Source: Alloacidobacterium sp035547425 (GTDB lineage Bacteria; Acidobacteriota; Terriglobia; Terriglobales; Acidobacteriaceae). Taken from it: a stretch of DNA of 64,000 nt. The notes under the pieces are model-generated. The model ran no database searches. It saw only the letters and a list, made by a program, of their open reading frames with translations, and had not been told where the DNA came from. Of this stretch, positions 8,546 through 17,608 are shown piece after piece. The DNA is taken from NCBI GenBank assembly GCA_035547425.1, contig DASZUU010000029.1, positions 65,253 through 129,252 on the forward strand, in the 5' to 3' direction. Within the stretch, counting starts at the first letter, position 1. Every line of letters begins with the position of its first letter. Position numbers and translations under genes: made by a program.

Positions 8546-9619
8546 ATGAGATGTTTCTCGCACAGGCGAATCCTATGGCTTTTGCTGGCGGCTGGAATGA
8601 TTCTGCCACAGATGTTACAGGATTGCGCCCATGCGGGCAGCATTCTGCAGGCAGAGCCGGCTTCAATTGATTCGGAAAAAGCATTTCAGCAAGGCGCGTC
8701 TCTCACCCGCCAGGGGAAGTTTGCAGAAGCGGCTCCTTTCCTGATTGCAGCGAGCCGTGATGCTGCGCTGAAAAATGCTGCGAATTTTAATCTGGCCTTA
8801 TGCTATGTGGGCCTGGGTGAGTATCCGCAGGCAAGGAACCTGCTGGGGATGCTACGCGCTTCGGGCTATCACGGCGCGCAGGTAGATACGCTGCTGGCTC
8901 AAACGTATATCGGCATGCATAAGACCGAGGATGCGCTGGATGCGCTGAAACAGGCTCATGCGCTTTCGCCGGCGAGTGAGAGGCCTTATTTGTTTGCAGC
9001 CGATGCTTGCACGGATAACCACGCATTCGATGCCGGGCTGCAGGTAACGGAAGCCGGGCTGCGCGTGTTTCCTGTTTCTGCCCGCCTTCACTATGAGCAT
9101 GCAATGTTTCTGGCGCAGCTGGATCGTTTTGAAGAAGCCAAGCCGGAATTTGAGAAGGCATCTGCGCTTGACCAGGACGGCGATATTGCCTATTTATCGG
9201 CAGCGCAGGAAGACCTTTTCCAGGGCGATGTGAAATCGGCAACGCAAAGAGTGCGAAGCGGGCTCAGTAAGGGCCTGCATGATGCTGTTCTCGAGACTCT
9301 TCTTGCTGAAATCCTCATGCACGGCGGAGCGGCTCCCGGGCAAGCGGAGTTTACCGAGGTAAAGATGCTTCTGGAAGATTCTGTTGCGCTAAAGCCCGGG
9401 TATTCCACAGCACAAATTGCTTTAGGCAAGGCGTATCTCATGGAAGGCAGATTCAAGGATGCCATCGATCACCTGGAGGCAGGGCGGAGGCTCGAGCCTG
9501 AAAATCGAGCGGTGTATATGAGCCTGGCGCATGCGTATCGCCGCATCGGCAATGAGGCCGAGGCGAGGATCATGCTCGATCATCTGCAGGGTTTGATGCA
9601 GGCATCCGGGCATTATTAG
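8546..9619 (+). CDS. Secreted TPR protein
   Basis: The protein has 357 residues. It opens with basic residues and a hydrophobic stretch (ILWLLLAAGMILP) that ends near CAHAG, so it is probably exported; a lipoprotein is possible but no clear lipobox was placed. The rest is a chain of tetratricopeptide-like helical pairs, for example AFQQGASLTRQGKFAEAAPFL, NLALCYVGLGEYPQARNLL and ALGKAYLMEGRFKDAIDHLE, roughly eight repeats. Such proteins scaffold complexes in the periplasm. It lies directly upstream of, and in line with, the TonB receptor gene 246 bases further on, and is divergent from the hydroxyproline operon. A role in assembling or assisting the receptor is possible but not shown. Confidence 0.75.
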   Translation: MRCFSHRRILWLLLAAGMILPQMLQDCAHAGSILQAEPASIDSEKAFQQGASLTRQGKFAEAAPFLIAASRDAALKNAANFNLALCYVGLGEYPQARNLLGMLRASGYHGAQVDTLLAQTYIGMHKTEDALDALKQAHALSPASERPYLFAADACTDNHAFDAGLQVTEAGLRVFPVSARLHYEHAMFLAQLDRFEEAKPEFEKASALDQDGDIAYLSAAQEDLFQGDVKSATQRVRSGLSKGLHDAVLETLLAEILMHGGAAPGQAEFTEVKMLLEDSVALKPGYSTAQIALGKAYLMEGRFKDAIDHLEAGRRLEPENRAVYMSLAHAYRRIGNEAEARIMLDHLQGLMQASGHY

Positions 9620-9707
9620 TCCGCGAAATTCGAAGAAAATCCTCTCAGGCGCTGAGCTAAGTCTATGAAAAGAATGCGTTATGATGGATGCAAAATTAAA
9701 TCTTGAT

Positions 9708-9733
9708 AAAAATACAAAAACAAATACATAATC
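9708..9733 (+). promoter_or_regulatory. Candidate operator upstream of the TonB receptor gene
   Basis: This stretch contains TACAAAA and AATACAT at the same spacing as the plus-strand reading of the element at 16128-16153, with 17 of 26 positions identical. It is the weakest of the four copies and points the other way relative to its gene, which matters little for a near-palindrome. It lies about 130 bases before the receptor start codon. Confidence 0.42.
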
Positions 9734-9865
9734 ATGTACGATTTCTTCGCCGAGCGTGGGGAGAAAGATCTTCAAGACAGGGAAAGCGAAGATGGGAAAT
9801 CGTTTTCCTTCGTTGTGAATGTTCTGTTGTGATTGCGAGGAATTCGGCAAGCATGGGAGGAAGAG

Positions 9866-12800
9866 ATGCATCATCGGATGTGCAAATGTAGCGTGGTTTA
9901 TCTTGTCGCCTGTTTGTTGCTATGCGCAGGCGTTATTGCCGAACCCTTATTCGGTCAGAGTGGATCGCAGGGAAGCGTGGCAGTTTCCGTTCAGGACCCC
10001 AGCGGCAATGTCGTGTCGGGCGCACAACTGGAGCTGGTCGACAAATCGACGAACGATGTGCGCACCGCGGAGACGCGCGACGGCGGCACATACACTTTCG
10101 TTAACCTCAATATCGGTACGTATCGTCTCACGGTTACCAAAAATGGCTTTGCGCAACAGCAATTCGAATCGGTGGTGGTGCATTCTTCGCAAGTCACGAA
10201 TGTGAGTGCCTCTTTGAAAATCGGGCAGGCATCGCAAACCATTCAGGTATCGGAAAGCGCTACGCCGGTCATTGAAACATCGTCGAATGCAATTGGCACT
10301 GTGGTGGATATGAAGCAGATTCAGGACCTGCCTGTTGCCGACCGCGATCTTTCCTCATTGTCGCAGCTTACGCCCGGATATAACGGAACATGGAATGGCC
10401 TGCCTTCTATCGATCAGGGAAGCAATATCGATGGCGTGATGGGCAGCCCGTCGCGCATGAAGTTTACCGGCAATTCTGCTCCTGCGGTTACGGCTCGTCT
10501 TGAAGATATTGAAGAGATGACGATCCAGACGGATCAGCTTGCATTGAACACCGGATTCGGCCAATCGAGCATGCAAATCAATTTTGTAACCAAGCGCGGC
10601 ACAAATAAATTTCATGGCGGCGTCTTTGGCGATTTCCAAAATTCCGGATTGAATGCAAACAGCTGGACGAACAACGCGGCGAATGTGCGTAAGGACAAGT
10701 TCATCAAGAACAGCTTCGGCGCCAATGTTGGCGGCCCGATTCTTCATGACAAGCTGTTCTTCTTCGGAAGCTTTGCGTTTACCAAGCAGCCGGCGACAAT
10801 TACCGCGTATAACGACGTATTCACGCAGGATGCGCAATCGGGAAACTTTACTTATATCGGCAACGATGGCCAGACACATACGGCCAATCTCTTTCAACTG
10901 GCGCAGCAGACAAACCCGAGCCTGCCTGCATCGGTAAATTCATCCGTTGCATCGCAGCTGCAAACGATCAACAATTCATTACAGGGCGGGAGTGTTTCGA
11001 GCAGCTCCGATCCCAACTTCAACGCCATTCGCTGGAATGTCGCCTCGCCGACTACGTACTACTATCCGACTGTGCGCGTGGATTACAGCCTCTCGCAGAA
11101 GGTGCGTATGTATCTTGCCTGGAACATGACGAAAATTGATCAGCCGGGCGTAAATCCGCCAGCTTTCCCCGGAGGAGATTTCAGCGACCAGGGAACCGGT
11201 AATCAGACCAAGAGCTATATCGCTTCGTATGGATTGGACTGGATTCTTTCGCCTTCGCTCATCAACCAATTGAAGGCAGGATTCCTTTATAACGCGACAA
11301 AGTACTCCTATAACGCCAAGCCGCTCTATGCTACCGAGCCCACCGTTTTCTGGGGGTTCAATAACTTCGGCGCAACCAGCGCTACCTGCCAGAACAATGG
11401 GATGTCGGGCCAGTGCTATAACACTCCGATTGGGCCTTATTATCCTGTTTTCAACTTGTCAGATTCTGCGACCTGGCAGCATAACTCGCACACCTTTGAT
11501 TTCGGCTTTTCGTGGTATCGCGAGCAAGATCATTACTGGAATGGCCCTCTTGGTTTTCCAAACTACAATATCGGCCTGGCAACAGGCGACCCTGCGCTGC
11601 AGGCTTTTAATGCGACCACTCTTCCTCAGTCCAGCACCAAATCTCAGAGCGAAGCGCAGCAGCTCTATGCCGTTCTTACAGGACGGTTGCAGAGCGTAAA
11701 TGGAACATACGCCTATAATCCAAAGGCAAACGCCTACTTCAATGGAATCGGCGCATATAACCTGGATGAGCTTTCAAAAGCCTGGGGACTGTTCTTTGAG
11801 GACTCATGGCGCGTGAAGCCAACATTGACACTGAATTATGGATTGCGCTGGGATTTCACAGGGGACAATCATGATCTAACGGGCGCATATCATTCGGTAT
11901 CTCCTTCCGGAATTTTTGGGCCGTCGGGCATTGGCAATCTCTTTAATCCCGGTTCATTGCAGGGGGATATGAATCCGATGATCACCACCCAACCTCATGC
12001 TTACAGCCCATGGAATGTAAGCCCGCAGCCGGCCTTTGGCTTCGCATGGAATCCAAAGGGCGGGGAAGGCGGAGTGCTGGGTAAATTGTTGGGCGACGAC
12101 AAGACAGTGATCCGCGGCGGCTTCAATCTTCGCCGCTTTACTGAGCCGTATCAGTATTTCTGGGATTTCGCGTCGAATTTTGCCGCATTCTTCTACCAAA
12201 ACTTCTATCTGAATGCGAACAATACAGGGCAACCCGGCACGTTTGCGCCGGGAAGCCTCTCGCTTGGTGATAGCCTTCCCGCATACGGTCTCTCGCCTGC
12301 GACGTATCAAACTTCAGAAGCTCTTGCCGATTTCACCTTCCTAAATACGGTTGGCGTCAACGGCATCGATCCTAAAATTAAGCAGCCCTACAGCGAAGCA
12401 TGGAACTTCGGTATCCAGAGACAGCTCGGCAATTCCCGCGCTATCGAAATTCGCTACAACGGAAATCGTACGATTCATCAGTGGCTTGCCGTTGATCCAA
12501 ATGAAGTCAATATCTTCGAAAACGGCTTCCTGAATGAATTTAAGGACGCGCAAACAAATCTTGCTCTGAACGGCGGAACTTCGTTCGCATATAACGGCAT
12601 CGCAGGCCAGAAGAAGCTGCCAACCTTCGATGCCGCGTTTGCCGGCGAGTCTTCCGGTGGCCCGGGTGTGCCGCTGGAAGATTATGCGAACAGCCAATTC
12701 ATTACCTATTTGCAAACGGGACAGGCAGGCGCGATGGCAAGCGTGCTCTCCGGCATCAACGGCACTGTGCCATATTTCTGCAACCTGGTAGGCGCCAGTT

Positions 12801-13738
12801 TTGCTCCATGTGTGACGAATGCCGGTTATACCGGAGGCGGAGCAGGCTATCCGATTAACTTCTTCCAGGCGAACCCGTTTGCTGCAGGATCGTCGAGCGG
12901 CTACATGACGGCTGCCGGTTACTCGAACTACAACGCATTACAAGTTGATTTCCGCCAGAACTCGTGGAATGGCCTTCAGTTCGATGCCAACTATACCTGG
13001 AGCCACTCCCTGGGAGTCTCAACCACAAACGATTGGACGAGTGGATTTGCGTCTTACACGATTCGCAATCTGGCAAAGAGCTATGGCCCATCTCTCTTTG
13101 ATATCCATAACGTTTTTCACTTCAGCGGAACGTATGATTTGCCATTTGGAGCAGGGAAGAAGTTCCTGAATTCGGGCAGCATCATCGACAAGACTCTGGG
13201 AAATTGGACTGTGGGTACCATCCTCACCTTCCAGAGCGGCTTGCCGTGGCGCTGGACAGGAGGGTACAGCACCTTTAATGACTATGGCGACGGTGGTGTC
13301 AATCTGAGCGGTATAACAACTTCGCAATTGCAAAAAGCAATCGGCATCCATCGTTTGACGCCGGCGCAAAATGGCGGGAGCGCAGCAACATTTGTAGACG
13401 TGATCGATCCTAAATATCTTGCAAGTCCCACAGGGGGAGCGAACACTACTTACATCAACTCAAATGCAACTCCGGGAACTATTGGTCAGATCGTTTATCT
13501 GCATCAGCCTCATACGTTCCAGAACGATATTTCGCTCACGAAGGCGTTTCCGATCAACGAATCTCTTCGCGTGAGGTTCCAGGGCGAATTTCTGAATGCA
13601 TGGAACCATCCCTACTTTGGCAATGGCGGGGTTGGCAACACTTACTACAACGGCAATGTTCAAGGGACCAGCTTTGGCACAGGCACGGAACAAAGCACTC
13701 CACGAGCCATTGAGCTTCGCGTGAGTGTGGATTTCTAA
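9866..13738 (+). CDS. TonB-dependent receptor, Oar-like, of the hydroxyproline locus
   Basis: I place the start at the ATG at 9866, which follows GGGAGGAAGAG; an in-frame TTG lies 33 bases earlier. The product has about 1,290 residues. A signal peptide (VVYLVACLLLCAGVIA) leads to a carboxypeptidase-regulatory beta-sandwich (GSVAVSVQDPSGNVVSGAQLEL, about 40-130). A plug-like segment with QIQDLPVADRDLSSLSQL follows, then a long beta-barrel ending in the hydrophobic-aromatic pattern LRVSVDF. The architecture is the Oar-type receptor common in Acidobacteria, with no SusD-like lipoprotein nearby. It would bring a large or scarce substrate across the outer membrane. Its place between the two hydroxyproline operons suggests glycosylated hydroxyproline peptides or oligosaccharides, which is inference. 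Confidence 0.85.
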   Translation: MHHRMCKCSVVYLVACLLLCAGVIAEPLFGQSGSQGSVAVSVQDPSGNVVSGAQLELVDKSTNDVRTAETRDGGTYTFVNLNIGTYRLTVTKNGFAQQQFESVVVHSSQVTNVSASLKIGQASQTIQVSESATPVIETSSNAIGTVVDMKQIQDLPVADRDLSSLSQLTPGYNGTWNGLPSIDQGSNIDGVMGSPSRMKFTGNSAPAVTARLEDIEEMTIQTDQLALNTGFGQSSMQINFVTKRGTNKFHGGVFGDFQNSGLNANSWTNNAANVRKDKFIKNSFGANVGGPILHDKLFFFGSFAFTKQPATITAYNDVFTQDAQSGNFTYIGNDGQTHTANLFQLAQQTNPSLPASVNSSVASQLQTINNSLQGGSVSSSSDPNFNAIRWNVASPTTYYYPTVRVDYSLSQKVRMYLAWNMTKIDQPGVNPPAFPGGDFSDQGTGNQTKSYIASYGLDWILSPSLINQLKAGFLYNATKYSYNAKPLYATEPTVFWGFNNFGATSATCQNNGMSGQCYNTPIGPYYPVFNLSDSATWQHNSHTFDFGFSWYREQDHYWNGPLGFPNYNIGLATGDPALQAFNATTLPQSSTKSQSEAQQLYAVLTGRLQSVNGTYAYNPKANAYFNGIGAYNLDELSKAWGLFFEDSWRVKPTLTLNYGLRWDFTGDNHDLTGAYHSVSPSGIFGPSGIGNLFNPGSLQGDMNPMITTQPHAYSPWNVSPQPAFGFAWNPKGGEGGVLGKLLGDDKTVIRGGFNLRRFTEPYQYFWDFASNFAAFFYQNFYLNANNTGQPGTFAPGSLSLGDSLPAYGLSPATYQTSEALADFTFLNTVGVNGIDPKIKQPYSEAWNFGIQRQLGNSRAIEIRYNGNRTIHQWLAVDPNEVNIFENGFLNEFKDAQTNLALNGGTSFAYNGIAGQKKLPTFDAAFAGESSGGPGVPLEDYANSQFITYLQTGQAGAMASVLSGINGTVPYFCNLVGASFAPCVTNAGYTGGGAGYPINFFQANPFAAGSSSGYMTAAGYSNYNALQVDFRQNSWNGLQFDANYTWSHSLGVSTTNDWTSGFASYTIRNLAKSYGPSLFDIHNVFHFSGTYDLPFGAGKKFLNSGSIIDKTLGNWTVGTILTFQSGLPWRWTGGYSTFNDYGDGGVNLSGITTSQLQKAIGIHRLTPAQNGGSAATFVDVIDPKYLASPTGGANTTYINSNATPGTIGQIVYLHQPHTFQNDISLTKAFPINESLRVRFQGEFLNAWNHPYFGNGGVGNTYYNGNVQGTSFGTGTEQSTPRAIELRVSVDF

Positions 13739-13755
13739 ACTCTTTCAACGAAAGC

Positions 13756-13788
13756 AAAGGCCGTGGAAGGTGGCTTCCACGGCCTTTT
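13756..13788 (+). terminator. Intrinsic terminator after the receptor gene
   Basis: A perfect 14-base-pair stem (13756-13769 with 13774-13787) encloses a GTGG tetraloop and ends in TTTT. It begins 17 bases after the receptor stop codon. The A-run on the left arm makes it usable in both directions, so it may also end the convergent hydroxyproline operon whose last gene stops at 13806. Confidence 0.9.
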
Positions 13789-13805
13789 ACTCGTGATGAG
13801 GAATT

Positions 13806-14048
13806 TTACTGACTTTGAATTTCCATGCCTGGTGTGCAAAGCATCTGGCATGTGCGGCTGTGCATGTTTCCATTGACGATCGCTCGGCATTCAAAACAAA
13901 TTCCCATTCCACAAAAAGGCGCGCGCGGTTCACCAGAGACGGATATGCGGCAATGTGAGCCGGCGATCATGACGGCTGCTGCGATGCTGGTATTGCGATC
14001 TACGGCAACTGCGACATCGTTGACGCGTACTGTAAATTGATCAGGCAT
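13806..14048 (-). CDS. Small (2Fe-2S) protein, D-hydroxyproline dehydrogenase gamma-type subunit
   Basis: The start is taken at the ATG at 14048 (MPDQFTV), preceded by GGAGG at ideal spacing. An earlier in-frame start would lengthen it by 14 poorly conserved residues. The 80-residue product has a ferredoxin-like beta-grasp pattern and Cys residues in FCGMGICFEC and RTCQMLC, which suit a plant-type [2Fe-2S] cluster. Small subunits of this kind accompany HcnA, opine oxidase and heteromeric D-hydroxyproline dehydrogenases, passing electrons between the FAD subunits and the chain. It overlaps the stop of the FAD subunit gene by 8 bases, so coupled translation is likely. Confidence 0.85.
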   Translation of the reverse strand: MPDQFTVRVNDVAVAVDRNTSIAAAVMIAGSHCRISVSGEPRAPFCGMGICFECRAIVNGNMHSRTCQMLCTPGMEIQSQ

Positions 14049-15165
14049 GGATCGCCTCCACAGAAAATCTAGCCGGGAGATACGGCTCAACGGGAATCGC
14101 AGGGGGTTGTTTCAGCAGCGTATCGGCGAGGAGACGCGCGGTGCCCAGTGACGTGGTAATCCCCAGGCCTTCATGGCCTGCGGCGAGAAATACCGTTGGG
14201 TCTTCAGTTGGGCCGATTAAGGGAAGTTTGTCGGGCGTTGCTGCGCGAAAGCCGGTCCATGCGCGAATGGTTGAGAGCGCGCCGAGGGCAGGAAGATATG
14301 CGCAGGCTCGCTTCAGCATGGATTCTAAAATTGCATGGTCGACGCCCGGATCTTCGGCTCCATATTGCCGGGAAGAGCCGATGAGCAGTTGCCCTGTCCG
14401 GCGGGGCTGCACGTTAAAAGCTACCGAATCGGTCGAGACTGAATGCGCGCTCTTTAAATATCCAAGCTCAACGAGCTGGTGGCGAACAAAGCCGGGATAG
14501 CGGTCGGTAATCACCAGATGCCCCTTGCGCTTGCGTATGGGAATGTTCGGCAGTAGCTCTACGGCCGCCGCGCCCGTGGCATGAACGATATAGGGAGTGG
14601 AGATTTGCGTTCCATCATCCATGTTCACGGTGCCTTGTTTTGCTGCGACTACACATTTGCCTTGTATCAGGGCGGCGCCGCTCCGCTGTGCCTCTTCGAT
14701 GAGGTATGCGGCGGCCAATGGCGGATACAGCACGGCGTCTGTGGATACCAGTAATGCTCCCGCCATGGGGCGGCGGAGATTGGGCTCGGCCTCAGCCAGA
14801 GAAGCACTGTCTAAAACATCACTCTGAACACCGATTGCTTTATATAGTTTGTGCTTACGCCATACTTCGGCCATTTCTTCTTCGTCAGCCGCAACCCAGA
14901 GCGTGCCACAGCGATCGTATTCAACGGGTGGAGGAAGAGAAGGTGAGAGCGCATTCCATAATGACTGAGAATACTGCGTCAACGCGAGCTGCGCGGGGGA
15001 ATCGTCCATCACAACGATGTGACCCATGCCGGCAGCGGTGGTGCCGCCGCCAATGATTTCGCGCTCTACGATTACCACCTGCAAGCCCTTGCGAGAGAGC
15101 TCATATGCGCAGGCCGCGCCTACGATGCCACCGCCTATTACGACCGCATCGCAGCGTATTGTCAT
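14041..15165 (-). CDS. DAAO-type FAD oxidoreductase, D-hydroxyproline dehydrogenase beta-type subunit
   Basis: The 374-residue protein begins with a Rossmann FAD site (AVVIGGGIVGAACAYELSRKG, then VIVERE at about 30-37). It ends with the second FAD segment of the glycine/D-amino-acid oxidase fold (ATPDKLPLIGPTE and LAAGHEGLGITTSLG). It lacks a signal peptide and is expected to be cytoplasmic or membrane-associated through partners. The most likely reaction is oxidation of cis-4-hydroxy-D-proline to 1-pyrroline-4-hydroxy-2-carboxylate. It is the second gene of the operon, overlapping the epimerase stop by 4 bases and the [2Fe-2S] gene by 8. The close packing supports a stoichiometric complex. 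Confidence 0.87.
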   Translation of the reverse strand: MTIRCDAVVIGGGIVGAACAYELSRKGLQVVIVEREIIGGGTTAAGMGHIVVMDDSPAQLALTQYSQSLWNALSPSLPPPVEYDRCGTLWVAADEEEMAEVWRKHKLYKAIGVQSDVLDSASLAEAEPNLRRPMAGALLVSTDAVLYPPLAAAYLIEEAQRSGAALIQGKCVVAAKQGTVNMDDGTQISTPYIVHATGAAAVELLPNIPIRKRKGHLVITDRYPGFVRHQLVELGYLKSAHSVSTDSVAFNVQPRRTGQLLIGSSRQYGAEDPGVDHAILESMLKRACAYLPALGALSTIRAWTGFRAATPDKLPLIGPTEDPTVFLAAGHEGLGITTSLGTARLLADTLLKQPPAIPVEPYLPARFSVEAIHA

Positions 15166-16100
15166 GGCACGATGCCCCGATGAAAGGGATCGGCTGCATC
15201 GAGGATCAAAGATGATTCAGAGGTGACATAAGCCCTGCCGGTGATAGCGGGTAACACAAAGCCGTTCTCCACCTGAATGCTGCCTTCAAAAATAGTGCCG
15301 AGTATGCCTTCCTGCCGCCAGATTTGTCCCGGACGGAGCTTTCCATCGGCATGCAGACAGGCCATTTTCGCGCTTGTTCCTGTTCCGCATGGCGAGCGAT
15401 CATAGGCTTTACCGGGACATAAAACAAAATTACGGCTGTCGGAATGTCCATTCTCAGGCGCGCCGAATAACTCAATATGATCGATTTCCGCGCCATTGTC
15501 GCCGGTAATGCCGTTTGCAGCGAGTGTTTGTTTTACAGCCCAGGCATAATCTGTCAATTCTGAGACGTGCCGGAGCGTCAGTTGCAGGCCGTGATTTTCG
15601 ATCAGGTAAAACCAATTGCCGCCCCATGCTATGTCACCGCTCACGGCTCCATAACCCGGCACATCAATTGTTACTGACTTATGCTTGCGATAGCTGGGGA
15701 CATTTTCTACTGTTACTTCACCGGAATCATGAAGCCTTGTTCTTACTATGCCTACAGGCGTTTCAATCCTGTGTTCTCCCGGTTTCAATCTTCCCAGATA
15801 GGCAAGGCTTACGACTACGCCAATGGTTCCGTGGCCGCACATGCCGAGATAGCCGACATTATTAAAAAAAATGACGCCGAGATCGCAGGTGGGATCTACC
15901 GGATCACAGAGCAGCGCGCCCACCAAAACCTCTGACCCCCGCGGCTCATTGACAACGGTAGAGCGGAAAGAATCATGCCCGTTGCGGAAGCGATTCAAGC
16001 GTTCGCTCAATGAGCCATTGCCGAGATCGGGCCCGCCGGAAAGTACAAGCCGTGTAGGTTCACCCGCAGTATGCGAATCAATTACTTCTATGCGCTGCAT
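15162..16100 (-). CDS. 4-hydroxyproline 2-epimerase
   Basis: This is a proline-racemase-superfamily enzyme. I choose the ATG at 16100, not the in-frame one at 16124, because it is preceded by GAGAG and gives the family N-terminus MQRIEVIDSHTAGEPTR. It also places the catalytic cysteines at 88 (GMCGHGTIG) and 238 (DRSPCGTGTSAK), numbers that agree with characterised 4-hydroxyproline epimerases. Both Cys residues are present, which separates it from trans-3-hydroxyproline dehydratases, where one is replaced by Ser or Thr. It interconverts trans-4-hydroxy-L-proline and cis-4-hydroxy-D-proline, the entry step. It is the first gene of the operon with the two dehydrogenase subunits, behind the operator-like element at 16128-16153. 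Confidence 0.92.
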   Translation of the reverse strand: MQRIEVIDSHTAGEPTRLVLSGGPDLGNGSLSERLNRFRNGHDSFRSTVVNEPRGSEVLVGALLCDPVDPTCDLGVIFFNNVGYLGMCGHGTIGVVVSLAYLGRLKPGEHRIETPVGIVRTRLHDSGEVTVENVPSYRKHKSVTIDVPGYGAVSGDIAWGGNWFYLIENHGLQLTLRHVSELTDYAWAVKQTLAANGITGDNGAEIDHIELFGAPENGHSDSRNFVLCPGKAYDRSPCGTGTSAKMACLHADGKLRPGQIWRQEGILGTIFEGSIQVENGFVLPAITGRAYVTSESSLILDAADPFHRGIVP

Positions 16101-16127
16101 GCTCTCAGAGATAAGTGGGTTCATTTA

Positions 16128-16153
16128 ATGTCTACAAAATTGAATACATTATA
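16128..16153 (-). promoter_or_regulatory. Operator-like element and -10 box of the epimerase operon
   Basis: On the minus strand it reads TATAATGTATTC, AATT, TTGTAGACAT. It is almost identical to the site at 8471-8496. The TATAAT (16148-16153) is a good -10 box, and the element lies 28 bases before the chosen start codon. No convincing -35 box was found 17 bases upstream, which would suit a promoter under activator control. Confidence 0.7.
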
Positions 16154-16249
16154 TCGCAGTTCTTATCTCTAAGATTAGATTTGAATGATATGCGCCATGC
16201 TAAAACCAATTCCGCCGAGCGCATCATGAGTTGACGCCCACTCCAATTG

Positions 16250-17608
16250 TTATAGGGTTCGGATAGCTATTACGGAGGCATCCGGATCTGGAGCTCGGGA
16301 TGGAAGCTCTATCGTGAGGTTTTTGTCCGATTGATTGAATTTCAATGGCTGCCCATCTGCGAGCATTCTTACTGACAGCACCTTTGCATTCAATTGTTCC
16401 ATATTAAGCGGCGCCGAAGGCCAATCGAAGATGTGTGCGTATATTGTGTTTCGCTTTTGGGTTGTGCGAAGAGAGTCTATTCCTTGAATGGGGCCATAGG
16501 TTGTGCCGTAGATTGATTCCCCGTTGACAGACATCCAATCGCCGATGGCGCGCAGCCTATCCTGAAATTCAGATTGAATCACACCATCAGGCTGGGGACC
16601 AACGTTGAGGAGAAAATTTCCGCCACGGCTCGCCACTTCGACTAATCCACGAATGAGGGTTTGCGCAGACTTGTAGTTGTGGTCATGCGCATTGTAGGCC
16701 CAGGTATCGTTGATGGTCATGCAGGTTTCCCAAAGCTGAAAATCTTCAGGCTTAGGAATGCCGGGACTTAATTGCTTTTGAACGCTCTGATCCGTGGCAG
16801 AGAAGTGTGCGTTTTTGGCAGGGATTGCTTTCGGAATGAATTGTTCGGGAGTGACGTAATCCCCGGGTACGCCAATTCGATCATTGACTAGAGTTGGGGG
16901 CTGTAATTTGTGAATGAGGTCGAGAAAACGCTGCCCTTGGTATTTTTCCTGATGGTGGAGACCATCAAACCAGATCAGCGCACAAGGGCCGTATTGGGTG
17001 AGTAATTCAGTCAGCTGGAGTTGCATGTAATCGAGGTAAAGCGGCCACTCCGGGCGATCGGGCTCACCATTCCAGTTTTCGCGCGCGAGTTTCGTAGTGT
17101 CGCGGAAGGCAGGGTGGTGCATATCCGGCGGCGAATAATAAAAGCCCAAGCGCATATCTCTTCTGCCGCAGGCATCTGACAATTGTTTTACGATGTCTTT
17201 TCCATAGGGCGTATTTGTGATCTTGTAATCGGTGTAAGAGGAGTCGAACATGCAAAAGCCGTCATGGTGTTTCGTTGTGAATACCATGTATTCCTGGCCG
17301 GCGGCGCGAGCAAGATCGACGAAAGCATCCGGATCGAATTTTGCCGGATTAAAGCGTTTCGGCAGCGCGCGATAATCCGCTTCGCTAATGCCGCCTGCTT
17401 TGGGAACCATGATGGGCCATGATGCTTCTACGCTTGCCAGCGAGTACGGTCCCCAATGAATAAACATTCCGAATTTTGCATCGCGATACCATGCGGTGCG
17501 CTCATTCGTCAGGTCTGAACCAAAAGAAAAACCGGGCATGAAAGCAAGAGAAGAGGCTGCGAAGGCAGATCGAATAAACTGACGACGGTTAATCATTTGA
17601 GCGCTCAT
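16250..17608 (-). CDS. GH29 alpha-L-fucosidase, Tat-type signal
   Basis: The 452-residue protein starts with NRRQFIRSAFAASSLAF, a twin-arginine-like signal for export. The GH29 barrel follows, with AKFGMFIHWGPYS, TTKHHDGFCMF and GFYYSPPDMH. The catalytic nucleophile is Asp215 in LIWFDGLHHQ. The segment GGNFLLNVGPQPDG near 330 is the usual GH29 end-of-barrel motif. It would hydrolyse terminal alpha-L-fucosides in the periplasm or outside. It diverges from the binding-protein gene at 17789, and the next gene on that side is an L-fuconate-dehydratase paralogue, so the region looks like a fucoside module. Two start codons 12 bases apart are possible. Confidence 0.9.
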   Translation of the reverse strand: MSAQMINRRQFIRSAFAASSLAFMPGFSFGSDLTNERTAWYRDAKFGMFIHWGPYSLASVEASWPIMVPKAGGISEADYRALPKRFNPAKFDPDAFVDLARAAGQEYMVFTTKHHDGFCMFDSSYTDYKITNTPYGKDIVKQLSDACGRRDMRLGFYYSPPDMHHPAFRDTTKLARENWNGEPDRPEWPLYLDYMQLQLTELLTQYGPCALIWFDGLHHQEKYQGQRFLDLIHKLQPPTLVNDRIGVPGDYVTPEQFIPKAIPAKNAHFSATDQSVQKQLSPGIPKPEDFQLWETCMTINDTWAYNAHDHNYKSAQTLIRGLVEVASRGGNFLLNVGPQPDGVIQSEFQDRLRAIGDWMSVNGESIYGTTYGPIQGIDSLRTTQKRNTIYAHIFDWPSAPLNMEQLNAKVLSVRMLADGQPLKFNQSDKNLTIELPSRAPDPDASVIAIRTL

